A stretch of 64,000 bases of DNA from Streptomyces coffeae (GCF_016741875.1 NZ_JAERRF010000008.1:1-64000); one strand, 5' to 3'. Positions 51,981-60,996 are shown, numbered from the stretch's first letter. The notes: generated from the sequence alone by a model not told the origin. A program made the numbers and translations.

Positions 51981-53320
51981 CGGTCCAGGGCGTTGTCGAT
52001 GGACCGGACGGCGGCCTTCCAGCCCTCGTCCGCGGTTTTGCCCTGCTGGTCGACCTGGAGCAGCCCGACATCGGTGATGTTCTGGTGGATGAGGGAGTCC
52101 TTCGGGCCGAGCACCTGGGTAGGGATGCTTTCGGCCGCCGCGCTGAAGAGGGCGCCGATCGGTGCGTCGCCGAAGTACGGATGCCTGGCCTTCGCCACCT
52201 GCGGCAGCTTGTACGCGGCCCGGGAGCTGGGGAAACTGCCCTGTTTCCGGAAGAGTGTGGCCTGCTGCTCGGGCGCGGTCAGCCAGGCGGCGAGCTTCAC
52301 CGCCTCGTCGGTGTGCCGCCCCGCTTTGGGCACGGTGAGGAAGGAGCCGCCCCAGTTGCCGGGGCGGGGCGCGGCGGCCACGTCCCACTGGTCCTCGGCC
52401 TTGGGCCCGGACTTCTCCTTGATGTAGCCGAGCATCCACGGCGGACAGGAGACAGTGGCGAACCGGCCGTTGGCGTACGCCTGGTCCCAGGTCTTCTGGA
52501 ACTGCTGGAGCCGGGCGGTCAGCTTGCCCTTCGCCGCGGCCGTGGCGATGCGCCATGCCTCCTTGACCGCCGGGCTGTCCTGGTAGACGGGCTCGCCGCC
52601 GGGGTTGTAGTAGCGCCGGGCGTTGCCGGCGACCGCCGCGTTGTACACCCCGGCCGCCGAGTCGACGAAGGCGGTGCCGCGCGGGGCGTTCCTCATATAG
52701 CGCTTCCCGGTGGCGAGGTACGTGCGCCAGTCGCCCGCCCACAGCCGGGCGACCTTCTTCCGGTCGGTGGGCAGTCCGGCCCGGCGGAAGAGGTCCTTGC
52801 GGTAGCAGATCGCCATCGGGCCGATGTCGGTACCGAGTCCGATCGTCCGGCCGTCCTTGGTGGTGGATTGCGCCCATTTCCAGGGCAAGAAGGTGTCCTT
52901 CTCCACCCCCTTTGCCTTCGAAAGATCAATGAACTTGTCCGCCTGGGTGGTGGTGACCTCGTTGACATTGGACACCTCGACGGCCTGGATGTCGGCGAGC
53001 CCGCTGCCCGAGCCGAGATGGGTGAGCAGCTGGGGGTAGTAGTTCTCGTTCCGCTCGATCGAGGTTTCCTTGATCCGGATGTCCGGGTGCAGCTGCATAT
53101 ACGTGTCGTAGAGCCCGGCCTGCCGGTAGCCGAAGACACCGAAGACGCCCATGGTCACGGTGGTTCTGCCGCCTCCGTCACCGCCTCCGGAGGAGGCTCC
53201 GGCCGGGTCCTCGCCGTCGTCGGCACAGCCGGTCAGCAGCCCGGCGCCGAGGGCGGCGGCGGCTGTGAGGGCCACCATCCGCCGTCCCTGTCTTCCTGGT
53301 CTTCCTGAACTCGTGCGCAT
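51977..53320 (-). CDS. cebE: Cello-oligosaccharide-binding lipoprotein CebE
   Basis: 447 residues. A signal peptide with lipobox (LGAGLLTGC, followed by acidic Asp/Gly linker) gives a lipid-anchored receptor. The family 1 binding fold is seen in RTTVTMGVFGVFGY, YYPQLLTHLGSGSGLADIQ and SCPPWMLGYIKE. First gene of cebEFG-bglC; GAGGAGGAC precedes the ATG. It binds cellobiose/cellotriose in characterised Streptomyces; here that is inferred from gene order and CebR box. Confidence 0.9.
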   Translation of the reverse strand: MRTSSGRPGRQGRRMVALTAAAALGAGLLTGCADDGEDPAGASSGGGDGGGRTTVTMGVFGVFGYRQAGLYDTYMQLHPDIRIKETSIERNENYYPQLLTHLGSGSGLADIQAVEVSNVNEVTTTQADKFIDLSKAKGVEKDTFLPWKWAQSTTKDGRTIGLGTDIGPMAICYRKDLFRRAGLPTDRKKVARLWAGDWRTYLATGKRYMRNAPRGTAFVDSAAGVYNAAVAGNARRYYNPGGEPVYQDSPAVKEAWRIATAAAKGKLTARLQQFQKTWDQAYANGRFATVSCPPWMLGYIKEKSGPKAEDQWDVAAAPRPGNWGGSFLTVPKAGRHTDEAVKLAAWLTAPEQQATLFRKQGSFPSSRAAYKLPQVAKARHPYFGDAPIGALFSAAAESIPTQVLGPKDSLIHQNITDVGLLQVDQQGKTADEGWKAAVRSIDNALDR

Positions 53321-53436
53321 TCCGTCCTCCTCGCACCCCGGCGTACCGCTCCCGGCCAAGAGATGGGCGTTCATGGCGCTTTGGGCAACATCGGCGCGGG
53401 CGGGGAACGTGCGGCTTGTGTATGGCCCAGGTAGTG

Positions 53437-53450
53437 TGGGAGCGCTCCCA
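53437..53450. promoter_or_regulatory. CebR operator, perfect consensus
   Basis: TGGGAGCGCTCCCA, a perfect 14-bp palindrome equal to the known CebR site, lies in the divergent cebR-cebE region (116 bp before cebE, 146 bp before cebR). Confidence 0.95.
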
Positions 53451-53596
53451 AATTGATGTGTTGAAGGGTTCCGGCTGCCCGCGGGGGTGTCAAGGGAGCG
53501 CGCGAAACAACGCCCCGAAACCACACTGCTGTTGAATGTCCCTTCGCAGCCGCCGAGGGAGGAGGGGCTGCCGGGTACGACGGCTGGAGGCGCGAG

Positions 53597-54643
53597 ATGG
53601 CAGGAACGCGGCGGCGCGGGGCGGGCCGCGGACGGCCCACGCTGGAGGAGGTCGCGGCCCGCGCCGGAGTCGGCCGGGGCACCGTCTCGCGGGTGATCAA
53701 CGGCTCGCCGCGGGTCAGCGACCGTACCCGGGTCGCCGTGCAGCGGGCCGTCGCCGAACTGGGCTACGTCCCCAACCGGGTGGCCCGCGCGCTGGCCGCC
53801 AACCGGGCCGACGCGGTGGCCCTGGTGATACCCGAGCCCGAGACCCGGCTCTTCGCCGAGCCCTACTTCTCCGACATCATCCGCGGCGTCGGCGCCGAAC
53901 TGGCCGACGCCGACCTCCAGTTGCTGCTGACCCTCATCCGCACCCCCAAGGAGCGCCAGCGCTTCGCGGACTATCTCTCCGCCCACCGGGTCGACGGTGT
54001 GCTGCTGGTCTCCGTGCACGCGGACGATCCGCTTCCGGACCTGCTGGAGCGGATAGAGATTCCCGCGGTGCTCAGTGGCCGCCGCTCGGCGCACGAGTCG
54101 GTCCCGTACGTGGACTCGGACAACACCGGCGGTGCGCGGGCCGCGGTGGAGCACCTCGTCGAGCGCGGCCGGTCCACGGTCGCCACCATCACCGGCCCGC
54201 TGGACATGTACGCCGCCCGGTGCCGTCTGGACGGCTATCGCGCCGCGCTCAGGGCGGCGGGCCGGGAGGCGGATCCGGCACTGGCCGTGGCCGCGGACTT
54301 CACCGAGGAGGGCGGCCGCCGGGCGATGCGCGAACTGCTGAACCGCAGACCCGGCCTGGACGCGGTCTTCGCGGCCTCGGACGTGATGGCCGCGGGCGCC
54401 CGGCAGGTGCTGCGCGAGGCGGGCCGCCGGGTGCCGGACGATGTCGCGCTCGTCGGATTCGAGGACTCCGCCGTCGCCCGCCATATGGATCCCCCGCTCA
54501 CCAGCGTCCGGCAGGCCACCGAGGAGATGGGGCGGGCGATGGTGCGGGTGCTGCTGGACGAGATCGAGGGCGCGGCGGAGCGTACGGCCGCCCGGCCGCA
54601 GCTGGTGCTGCCGACGCGGCTGGTGGTGCGCGCGTCGTCCTGA
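53597..54643 (+). CDS. cebR: LacI-family repressor CebR
   Basis: 348 residues: HTH (TLEEVAARAGVGRGTVSRVI with the minor-groove hinge helix PNRVARALA) and periplasmic-binding-like effector domain. Divergent from cebE with the consensus CebR box between them and a second box at bglC. Cellobiose or cellotriose is the expected inducer, by analogy. It ends 7 bp before the convergent GT2 stop, leaving no room for a terminator. Confidence 0.93.
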   Translation: MAGTRRRGAGRGRPTLEEVAARAGVGRGTVSRVINGSPRVSDRTRVAVQRAVAELGYVPNRVARALAANRADAVALVIPEPETRLFAEPYFSDIIRGVGAELADADLQLLLTLIRTPKERQRFADYLSAHRVDGVLLVSVHADDPLPDLLERIEIPAVLSGRRSAHESVPYVDSDNTGGARAAVEHLVERGRSTVATITGPLDMYAARCRLDGYRAALRAAGREADPALAVAADFTEEGGRRAMRELLNRRPGLDAVFAASDVMAAGARQVLREAGRRVPDDVALVGFEDSAVARHMDPPLTSVRQATEEMGRAMVRVLLDEIEGAAERTAARPQLVLPTRLVVRASS

Positions 54644-54650
54644 CGCCGGT

Positions 54651-55712
54651 TCAGACCGGCGGCCCGGGGCTCGTCCCCGCTTCCACCGGACCGGCTTCCA
54701 CCGCCCCTGCTTCCACCGCCCCGCCGCCGGCTTGTGCCAGCGCCGCCTCCAGCCGCTGGATATGGCGGTGCTGGAGCCGGGCGGTGCGCTGGAGCGACAG
54801 AACCGCCCGTAGGAACTGGTCCATATCGGCGGCCCGGGTGAGGATGTCGTCCGGCACCCGCGCGTCGTCCGGACAGTCCGGCGAGTCCTGGCCGAGCACC
54901 GCGTGCGCCCATGCCCGGGTGACCGGTTTGAACATCCGCGGGTGGTTGGCCACGATCCGGGCCCGTACCGCGAGATCGTTCTCGGCGGCCTCCACATGCA
55001 GCCCGTCGTCCTTGTTGCGCGCCCCGAAGAGCGGCTCGTGGAGATGGTGGGCGGTGAAGCCGCGCTCGGCGCAGGAGATCCAGAAGTCCCAGTCCTCCCC
55101 GGCGCGCATCTCCTCGTTGTAGCCGCCCACCGCCTCCCACACCTCACGGCGGTAGAGCGAGCAGTAGAACATGATCAGACGGCGCAGCAGCAGCCGCGGG
55201 TTGTACGCGGGGAGCGCCAGCACCTGGGCGGGGAGGTCCTGGTCGTCGGTGAAGGCGGAGACATCGGTGGAGGCGATGGCGATGTCCGGGTCGCCCTCCA
55301 GCACCGCGACGGTCTTCTCCAGCATGGTCGGGGCGATCACGTCGTCCGCGTCCAGCGGCAGCACATAACGGCCCGTGGCGGCGGCGATCCCGGCGTTGCG
55401 GGCGGCGGAGACCCCCGCGTTGGCCTGGCGCAGCAGCCGGATCGGGCGGCCGGGGTGGCGGGCGATCAGGGACTCGGCCACCGCCGCGGTGTCGTCGGGG
55501 CTGCCGTCGTCGACGATGATCAGCTCCCAGTCCTGGTAGGTCTGGGCCAGCACACTCGCCACCGCCTGCGGCAGATAGCGGCTGTAGCCGTAGCAGGGGA
55601 TCACCACGGAGACGGCCGGACGCGGGGCGGGGTCGGCGCACGAGCCGGACGCGGCCCCCGGGAGGGTTGTCTCCAGGGGGCCGCGCTCGGCCGCGGGGGG
55701 TGCCGCGCTCAT
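54651..55712 (-). CDS. GT2-family glycosyltransferase
   Basis: 353 residues, inverting GT-A. Seen: VSVVIPCYGYSRYLPQAVAS, VDDGSPDDT, the DXD-type PLDADDVIAP, and GEDWDFWISC. The C-terminal 70 residues are helical and end in tandem (A/P)VEAG repeats. ATG overlaps the stop of the upstream secreted-protein gene (ATGA), so they are translationally coupled. No membrane segment; probably modifies a cell-envelope glycan or a protein in the cytoplasm. Confidence 0.85.
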   Translation of the reverse strand: MSAAPPAAERGPLETTLPGAASGSCADPAPRPAVSVVIPCYGYSRYLPQAVASVLAQTYQDWELIIVDDGSPDDTAAVAESLIARHPGRPIRLLRQANAGVSAARNAGIAAATGRYVLPLDADDVIAPTMLEKTVAVLEGDPDIAIASTDVSAFTDDQDLPAQVLALPAYNPRLLLRRLIMFYCSLYRREVWEAVGGYNEEMRAGEDWDFWISCAERGFTAHHLHEPLFGARNKDDGLHVEAAENDLAVRARIVANHPRMFKPVTRAWAHAVLGQDSPDCPDDARVPDDILTRAADMDQFLRAVLSLQRTARLQHRHIQRLEAALAQAGGGAVEAGAVEAGPVEAGTSPGPPV

Positions 55713-56086
55713 CGGGCTCCGGTGGCTGTGGTGGACGAGCTGCCGTACCGGGCTTTGGCGGCTTTCGAGGAGTCGTTGCCGATGGCGATGTTGGAGCACG
55801 AGCCGTCACCGATCGGCACGATGACCACATTGGCGTTGTTGGACGGGCCGGAGGAGTCACAGTGGTTCTTCTGGGTCACACTCTTCGGGTCGCCGAAGAT
55901 ATGCGCGAAGTTCAGGCAGTTGGCCCCGGCTTCCACGCCGTCGGCGCTCAAGGGAAGGGTGCTGGCGGTGGCGGTGTCACACTCGTTGCTCTGGTTAACG
56001 GGGTCGGCGAGGGCGGCCTGACCGCCGCCGAACATCACCGCGCCCGCCGTCGCCGTCACCAGCGCGGCCGTTTTGCCGATGTTCAT
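55709..56086 (-). CDS. Small secreted Cys-containing protein
   Basis: 125 residues. A Sec signal peptide (MNIGKTAALVTATAGAVMF to AALADPV) is followed by an Asn/Ser-rich mature part with Cys in SNECDT, GANCLN, KNHCDS and GSCSN. Not recognised as a chaplin or rodlin, and four mature Cys would suit two disulfides. Excellent AAGGAGG 6 bp before the ATG. Its stop overlaps the GT2 start. Strong coupling of a secreted small protein to a glycosyltransferase is unusual. Confidence 0.78.
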   Translation of the reverse strand: MNIGKTAALVTATAGAVMFGGGQAALADPVNQSNECDTATASTLPLSADGVEAGANCLNFAHIFGDPKSVTQKNHCDSSGPSNNANVVIVPIGDGSCSNIAIGNDSSKAAKARYGSSSTTATGAR

Positions 56087-56176
56087 GAAAACCTCCTTGT
56101 GAGCGCTCCGCGTGGGTCCCCGCGGACTTGTGTCCAACGACAAGCGGCGGGCCGGGGATCGATCATGCGGACCGCT

Positions 56177-58705
56177 TCACCTGTCCGGCGCAGCACGCTC
56201 GGGTTCCGTCGTGGATTCCGGTTCGGGCTCCGGTCGGCGGTGGGGCGGATGGACCACCTCCAGCGCGGGCAGCCCCCAGCAGTCCATGCCCATGTCGCGG
56301 GCCATCGCGGCGAGTCCCTCGGTCTCGATCAGATGCCGGTACGGAACGGCCGGGAACACCAGGCCGTCGCGGTGCAGATCGGCGCGTACCAGGAGCCCCG
56401 CGCCGCCCACCGAGTCGACGCGGACCCGCTCCCGCCCGCGCAGCTCGTCGAGGTACATCCGGCCGTAGCCCCTGGGCGGTTGCAGGATCCCGTCGCGCAG
56501 CCAGCCGCTCCAGTCCAGCGCGTCGGCGCCGGGCCGCAGTACGAAGGTGTTGAGGTCGAAGGTGGGACCGCCGGGCTCGGTGACGCAGTGCGGTACCACG
56601 ATGTCCTCGCCCGCGCCGAGCAGCCGCTGGACGAGGTCGGGCGGGCAGCCGGTCACATCCGCGTCGAGCCACAGCACCCACGGCTCATCGGCGAGCGCCC
56701 GGGAGAGCAGATGGTTGCGGGCCCTGGCCAGCACCGACCGCCGCCGCCGCTGGACGGCGGGCTCCCAGCGGGGTCCGGACAGCCGGAGGCCGAAGTGCCG
56801 CCGTACCAGGGTGACCCGGCGGAACTCGGCCCTGAGCGCGGGCAGGGCGTCCCGCAGCAGCTCCCAGGTGCCGTCCTGGCTGTCGCCTTCCAGCAGACCG
56901 ACCGAGAGCGCCTCCCGGGGGTAGTCCAGGGCCCGCAGATTCTCCAGATGGCCGGGGAGGAACGCGGCCGCGTCCTTGACCGGGGTGAGCACCAGGACGG
57001 GCGGCCGCTCGGCGGACGCGGGGGGGAGCGGGGCGGGGCGCCGGGCGGCGGGGACACGGACGGACGGCGAGGGCGACGGCGACGGTGGCGGCACGTCGGG
57101 TGCGCCGTGCCCGGCCGCGGGCCCGCGCTCCGCACCGGCCTCCGCTTCCGCCTCCGTTCCGCACTCCGCCGGTGTTGGTGTCGGCGTCTCCGGCTGCGCC
57201 TGGAGGACGTCCGCCGGGTCCAGCGGCAGCCGGACCGCCATCTCCCGCACCAGATCGCCGTAACCTCCCCCGGTCCACACCTGGGTCGCCGCCTCGAAGA
57301 TGCTCGCGAAGTGGGACTCGTCGAAGGTGTTGGCCCCGTGGCAGACGTAGGTGTACAGCGCGGGCACGTCCACGGACACCACCCGGCCCGCGCCGACCAC
57401 CTGCGCCGCGACCGGGGAGTCCTCGCCGCGCCGCAGCGCCGGATAGCGCGGCAGCCCCTCCTTCGCGCAGACCATGGAGCCCTCCCACACCCGCGCCCCC
57501 GAGATCCCCAGGGTGCGGCGGGCCGGCCACCACAGCCGTTCCCGGGCGAGGAAGCAGGCGTTCGCGCCGAGCCCGGCGATCGCCGCCATCTGCACCTCCA
57601 GCCGCTCCGGGTCGTACAGATCGTCGTCGTCCCACTGGCACACATACGGTCCGGCGGCCACGTCCACCGCCACATTGCGGAGTTCACCCAGCGTGCGCCC
57701 CTCCGGCGGCAGTCGGTGCAGCCGGATCCGGGGTTCGTCGAGCGCGCGGATGTGCCGTTCCAGGGCGTCGTCGGCGCTGTCGTCCACGACGACGAGTTCG
57801 GCAGGGGCGTAGGTCTGGGCGAGGAAGCACCGGATCGCACGCGCGGCCGCCGCCGGCCGGTCCTTGGTCACCATCAGGCACGACACCATCGGTGCGGGAG
57901 CGCCCGCGGCCCACCGGGCGCGCTGCGCGTCCAGGTCGAACTCACCCGTGGCGCACGGCCGCAGCCCCTCACTGGTCCAGAACGGGATCTTCCGCGCGGC
58001 CGATGTCCGCGGCCGGAACGAGGCGTCGATCGCCCAGCTGCCCGACCAGTGGTGCACGGCGTACGCCTGGCTCAGGTCCACCTCGTGCCGCCCGTACGCC
58101 TCCGTGGCATGCGGGCTGGGCACGGGGTAGAGGGTCTGCGGCCCGAGGAGGCTGATCGAGCAGCCGGACGGGGCGCTGTCGACCGCGCGGGTGAGGAAGT
58201 ACGGGCCTGTCGCGTCGAGGGGGCCCGGTGCGGTGTGGGTGCCGACCAACTCCCGGTGCGCATGCGCCCAGAAGGGGTGGCCGGGCCGCGAGGCGAGGAA
58301 CGCGTTGCCGACCACGCGCCGCAGTCCGCGCCGGCGCGCCCACAACAGCCGGGTGTGCTCCTCGGGTTCGAGGCCGAGCACCAGCTCACGGCCGGCGAGG
58401 AGGTCGGTCACCGGGCGCAGGCACTCGAAGTCCAGATCGGCGTAGACCCCGCCGAAGTGGTCGAGCAGGAAGTACCGGATCGCGTCGGCGCGCATGATCG
58501 GCTCGGGATAGCCGTCGTAGACCGGCAGGAACCAGGGGTAGTGCTGTTCCAGGAAGGCGCGGTTGTCCGCGTCCGTCCACAGCCGGTACTCCCACTCGGG
58601 ATGGTGACGCCGCCAGGACGCGGCCCAGGCCCGCCATCGGGGCGGTACGTCATCGTCCTTCCAGGTTTGATGGATAAGAGGCGGAATTCCGGTCTGCTCG
58701 GCCAT
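56177..58705 (-). CDS. Three-domain glycosyltransferase (GT32-like + GT2 + Anp1/GT62-like)
   Basis: 842 residues. Domain 1 (about 5-240) is GT32/OCH1-like: IPPLIHQTWKDD, WTDADNRAF and DXD in GGVYADLDFECL. Domain 2 (about 270-500) is GT2: VSCLMVTKDRP, VVVDDSADD and QWDDDDLYDPERLE. A Pro/Ser/Glu linker (500-565) follows. Domain 3 (568-840) reads VLVLTPVKDAAAFLPGHLENL, VGLLEGDSQDGTWE, LWLDADV and LIETEGLAAMARDMG with PALEVVHP, matching fungal Anp1/Mnn9 mannosyltransferases. Each domain has an intact acidic motif. Start ATG 58705; a GTG at 58711 is possible. It probably builds a short glycan with several linkages. Confidence 0.83.
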   Translation of the reverse strand: MAEQTGIPPLIHQTWKDDDVPPRWRAWAASWRRHHPEWEYRLWTDADNRAFLEQHYPWFLPVYDGYPEPIMRADAIRYFLLDHFGGVYADLDFECLRPVTDLLAGRELVLGLEPEEHTRLLWARRRGLRRVVGNAFLASRPGHPFWAHAHRELVGTHTAPGPLDATGPYFLTRAVDSAPSGCSISLLGPQTLYPVPSPHATEAYGRHEVDLSQAYAVHHWSGSWAIDASFRPRTSAARKIPFWTSEGLRPCATGEFDLDAQRARWAAGAPAPMVSCLMVTKDRPAAAARAIRCFLAQTYAPAELVVVDDSADDALERHIRALDEPRIRLHRLPPEGRTLGELRNVAVDVAAGPYVCQWDDDDLYDPERLEVQMAAIAGLGANACFLARERLWWPARRTLGISGARVWEGSMVCAKEGLPRYPALRRGEDSPVAAQVVGAGRVVSVDVPALYTYVCHGANTFDESHFASIFEAATQVWTGGGYGDLVREMAVRLPLDPADVLQAQPETPTPTPAECGTEAEAEAGAERGPAAGHGAPDVPPPSPSPSPSVRVPAARRPAPLPPASAERPPVLVLTPVKDAAAFLPGHLENLRALDYPREALSVGLLEGDSQDGTWELLRDALPALRAEFRRVTLVRRHFGLRLSGPRWEPAVQRRRRSVLARARNHLLSRALADEPWVLWLDADVTGCPPDLVQRLLGAGEDIVVPHCVTEPGGPTFDLNTFVLRPGADALDWSGWLRDGILQPPRGYGRMYLDELRGRERVRVDSVGGAGLLVRADLHRDGLVFPAVPYRHLIETEGLAAMARDMGMDCWGLPALEVVHPPHRRPEPEPESTTEPERAAPDR

Positions 58706-58911
58706 CCGCACAGTATGTCCGGGTACGGCAGGGGGCCGGCCGCGGTGTCACCCGCCCGGCCCAAGGGAGAACACGGGGCGTGGACCCCGCGCCGGGTTCA
58801 TCGTGGGCCTTCCCCTGGCCGCGGGCGAGCGGAGGGGGTCCGATCGTGCGCGGATCGCCCGTCTGGGGCGCCCGGGGTGCGGCGGCGGGCCGTCAGCCGC
58901 ACGTTGGACGC

Positions 58912-59268
58912 ATGACCGAGAGTGAGCTCCCGCGTATCACCCGGCCGCCGATCGTGGTGCTCGGTGTCCAGCCGGGGCAACCCCCCTACCGGCTGGTGGA
59001 GGTGGCCGGTGAGCTGGCCGGCAAGGCGCACTCGGTCCTGGAGGTGATCGAGATCGCCCGGTCGGTGGGCCTCGACGACATCGATCTCGACGACCCCGAT
59101 GTCGTCCGCTGGGTGGGCGGTGACAAGTTCACCTGGACCTCGTGGTGGCCCTATCACCCGCCGCCGTACGAGGAGGGCGAGCGGCGCGGGAGGCGGCAGG
59201 GCAGGCGCGGACGGCAGGAGCGCCCCGAGGGCCCCGAGGAGCGCGAACCCGACGAGACACGTGACTGA
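58912..59268 (+). CDS. Conserved hypothetical protein, 118 aa
   Basis: Not recognised. An ordered N-terminal 75 residues (PPIVVLGVQPGQPPYRLVEV, SVLEVIEIARSVGLDDIDLD, DPDVVRWVGGDKF) is followed by a highly charged Arg/Glu tail. ATG 58912 has no clear ribosome site, so the message may be leaderless. Divergent from the glycosyltransferase gene. Confidence 0.72.
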   Translation: MTESELPRITRPPIVVLGVQPGQPPYRLVEVAGELAGKAHSVLEVIEIARSVGLDDIDLDDPDVVRWVGGDKFTWTSWWPYHPPPYEEGERRGRRQGRRGRQERPEGPEEREPDETRD

Positions 59269-59279
59269 CGCCTTACGAC

Positions 59280-59326
59280 TGTCAACCAAGCGTTGACACT
59301 CCCGAACTGTCAACCTAGGGTTGACA
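59280..59326 (+). promoter_or_regulatory. Twin palindromes and promoter of the Clp-N/HTH gene
   Basis: TGTCAACC-AAG-CGTTGACA (59280-59298, one mismatch) and TGTCAACC-TAG-GGTTGACA (59308-59326, perfect) have centres 28 bp apart. The TTGACA of the first (59293-59298) is 17 bp from TAGGGT (59316-59321), a good -35/-10 pair. Transcription would start at or next to the ATG at 59328. The downstream protein has an HTH, so autoregulation is likely. Confidence 0.75.
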
Positions 59327-59327
59327 T

Positions 59328-60068
59328 ATGACGGAACCAGTCGGCATGACGCATCCCGTACGCCTCGACGACCTCATCGGGGCCATCAAGAAGGTCCACA
59401 CCGACGCCCTCGAGCAGCTCACCGACGCGGTGATCGCCGCCGAACACCTCGATGAGGTGGCCGACCATCTGATCGGCCACTTCGTGGACCAGGCGCGGCG
59501 CTCGGGCGCCTCCTGGACGGATATCGGCAAGAGCATGGGGGTCACCCGCCAGGCGGCCCAGAAGCGCTTCGTCCCCAAGAGCGTCGGCGATCAGTCGGCC
59601 CTCGACCCCGCCCAGGGCTTCAGCCGGTTCACCGAGCGCGCCCGGAACGTGGTGGTAGCGGCCCAGAACGAGGCCCGCGCCGCGTCCAACGACGAGATCC
59701 GCCCCGCCCACCTGATCCTGGGGCTGCTGGTCGATCCGGACTCCCTCGGCGCGAAGGCACTCACCGCCCAGGACGTGGCGGCGGACGCGGTCCGCGAGGC
59801 GGTCACCGCCTCCCTGCCCCCGGCAGCCGAGCGGATCCCCGACCTCATCATGTACGACCAGGACGCGCGCAAGGTGCTGGAGCTGACGTACCGGGAGGCG
59901 CTGCGGCTGGGGCACAACTACATCGGCACCGAGCACATACTGCTCGCCCTCCTGGAGTTCGAGGACGGCTCGGGCCCGCTCGCCGCCCTCGGCGTCGACA
60001 AGGCCGCTGCCTCGGAGCACATCGCCCGCGCCGTCGCAGAGATCGCCGCCGCCCACGGCCAGGAATGA
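59328..60068 (+). CDS. HTH plus double Clp-N repeat protein without ATPase
   Basis: 246 residues. Residues 1-85 contain a helix-turn-helix (SGASWTDIGKSMGVTRQAAQKRF). Residues 95-240 hold two Clp_N repeats (FSRFTERARNVVVAAQNEA with IRPAHLILGLL, and RKVLELTYREALRLGHNYI with GTEHILLALLE), which in ClpC/ClpA bind adaptors or substrates. There is no AAA+ domain. It may link DNA binding to Clp proteolysis. Leaderless start directly behind twin palindromes. Its stop is about 100 bp from a terminator hairpin. Confidence 0.85.
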   Translation: MTEPVGMTHPVRLDDLIGAIKKVHTDALEQLTDAVIAAEHLDEVADHLIGHFVDQARRSGASWTDIGKSMGVTRQAAQKRFVPKSVGDQSALDPAQGFSRFTERARNVVVAAQNEARAASNDEIRPAHLILGLLVDPDSLGAKALTAQDVAADAVREAVTASLPPAAERIPDLIMYDQDARKVLELTYREALRLGHNYIGTEHILLALLEFEDGSGPLAALGVDKAAASEHIARAVAEIAAAHGQE

Positions 60069-60166
60069 CCTCCCGGGGGCGGGAAGCCCGGTCCGCAACC
60101 GCTTCTGCGTCATCGACAGCGGCCGGTGCTGAGCCCCGACCGCTGCCCGCGCGCCGCTGGGCCATG

Positions 60167-60206
60167 AGGAAGGCCCCCGTCCGCTTCCGCGGCCGGGGGC
60201 CTTCCT
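60167..60206. terminator. Bidirectional terminator between Clp-N gene and tRNA-His
   Basis: AGGAAGGCCCCCG (60167-60179) pairs perfectly with CGGGGGCCTTCCT (60194-60206), 13 bp, 14-nt loop. Confidence 0.85.
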
Positions 60207-60213
60207 CGTTCAG

Positions 60214-60287
60214 GGTGAGTAACGGGACTCGAACCCGCGACATCCTGGACCACAACCAGGTGCTCTACCAGCTGAGCTATACCCACC
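60214..60287 (-). tRNA. tRNA-His (anticodon GTG)
   Basis: Minus-strand sequence starts GGTGGGTATAGCTCAG and ends TACTCACC. The anticodon loop TTGTGGT gives GTG. The first G is the His-specific G-1, which pairs with discriminator C73. CCA is not encoded. Confidence 0.95.
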
Positions 60288-60341
60288 ATGACCGGCGCTT
60301 CTCGCACCGGCCGAGAAAAAGTGTACAGGGTCGGCGGGGGT

Positions 60342-60376
60342 GCTCGCGCCCGGCTTTCGGGGAGCCGGGCGCGAGC
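60342..60376 (-). terminator. Terminator of adpA-orn
   Basis: GCTCGCGCCCGGCT (60342-60355) and AGCCGGGCGCGAGC (60363-60376) form a perfect 14-bp stem with a 7-nt loop, 6 bp after the orn stop. Confidence 0.85.
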
Positions 60377-60382
60377 GGTGGA

Positions 60383-60991
60383 TCATGCGTGCCGGGCGGG
60401 CAGGACGTGCCTGGCCGCGATCGACTTCGCGGTGTCCGTGTCCGGGCCGGGCTGGGGCACGAAGACCGCCTCCCGGTAGTAGCGCAACTCCGCGATCGAC
60501 TCATGGATGTCGGCGAGCGCGCGGTGGTTGCCGTTCTTCTTGGGGCTGTTGAAGTAGGCCCGCGGATACCAGCGGCGGGCCAGCTCCTTGATCGAGGAGA
60601 CGTCGACGATCCGGTAGTGCAGATAGCTCTCGAGGACGGGCATGTCACGGAGCAGGAAGCCGCGGTCGGTGCCGACCGAGTTTCCGCACAGCGGAGCCTT
60701 GCCCGGCTCCGGGACATGCTCGCGGATGTACGCCAGGACCTGCTCCTGGGCGTCCTCCAGTGTGGTGCCGCCATCGAGCTCGGCGAGCAGACCGGAGGCC
60801 GTGTGCATCTCACGCACCACCTCGGGCATGGTGGCCAGCGACTCGGCGGGCGGCCGGACAACGATGTCCACTCCGTCGCCCAGGATGTTCAGCTCGGAGT
60901 CCGTGACCAGCGCGGCCACCTCGATGAGAGCGTCGTCCGACAGCGAGAGCCCGGTCATCTCGCAGTCGATCCACACCATGCGATCGTTCAT
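60383..60991 (-). CDS. orn: Oligoribonuclease Orn
   Basis: 202 residues, DEDDh exonuclease that degrades 2-5 nt RNAs, including the c-di-GMP product pGpG. Motifs: [10 protein letters not shown] (DE), [10 protein letters not shown] (D) and [11 protein letters not shown] (H and D). It starts 5 bp after the adpA stop and is probably cotranscribed. The link to c-di-GMP is relevant to the PAS-GGDEF-EAL protein elsewhere in the window. Confidence 0.95.
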   Translation of the reverse strand: MNDRMVWIDCEMTGLSLSDDALIEVAALVTDSELNILGDGVDIVVRPPAESLATMPEVVREMHTASGLLAELDGGTTLEDAQEQVLAYIREHVPEPGKAPLCGNSVGTDRGFLLRDMPVLESYLHYRIVDVSSIKELARRWYPRAYFNSPKKNGNHRALADIHESIAELRYYREAVFVPQPGPDTDTAKSIAARHVLPARHA

Positions 60992-60996
60992 ACGTC

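Noticed and set aside
51977..55147. A 1056-residue minus-strand frame
   Set aside because: Only the last 447 codons form CebE; the rest is antisense to cebR and crosses the CebR operator region.
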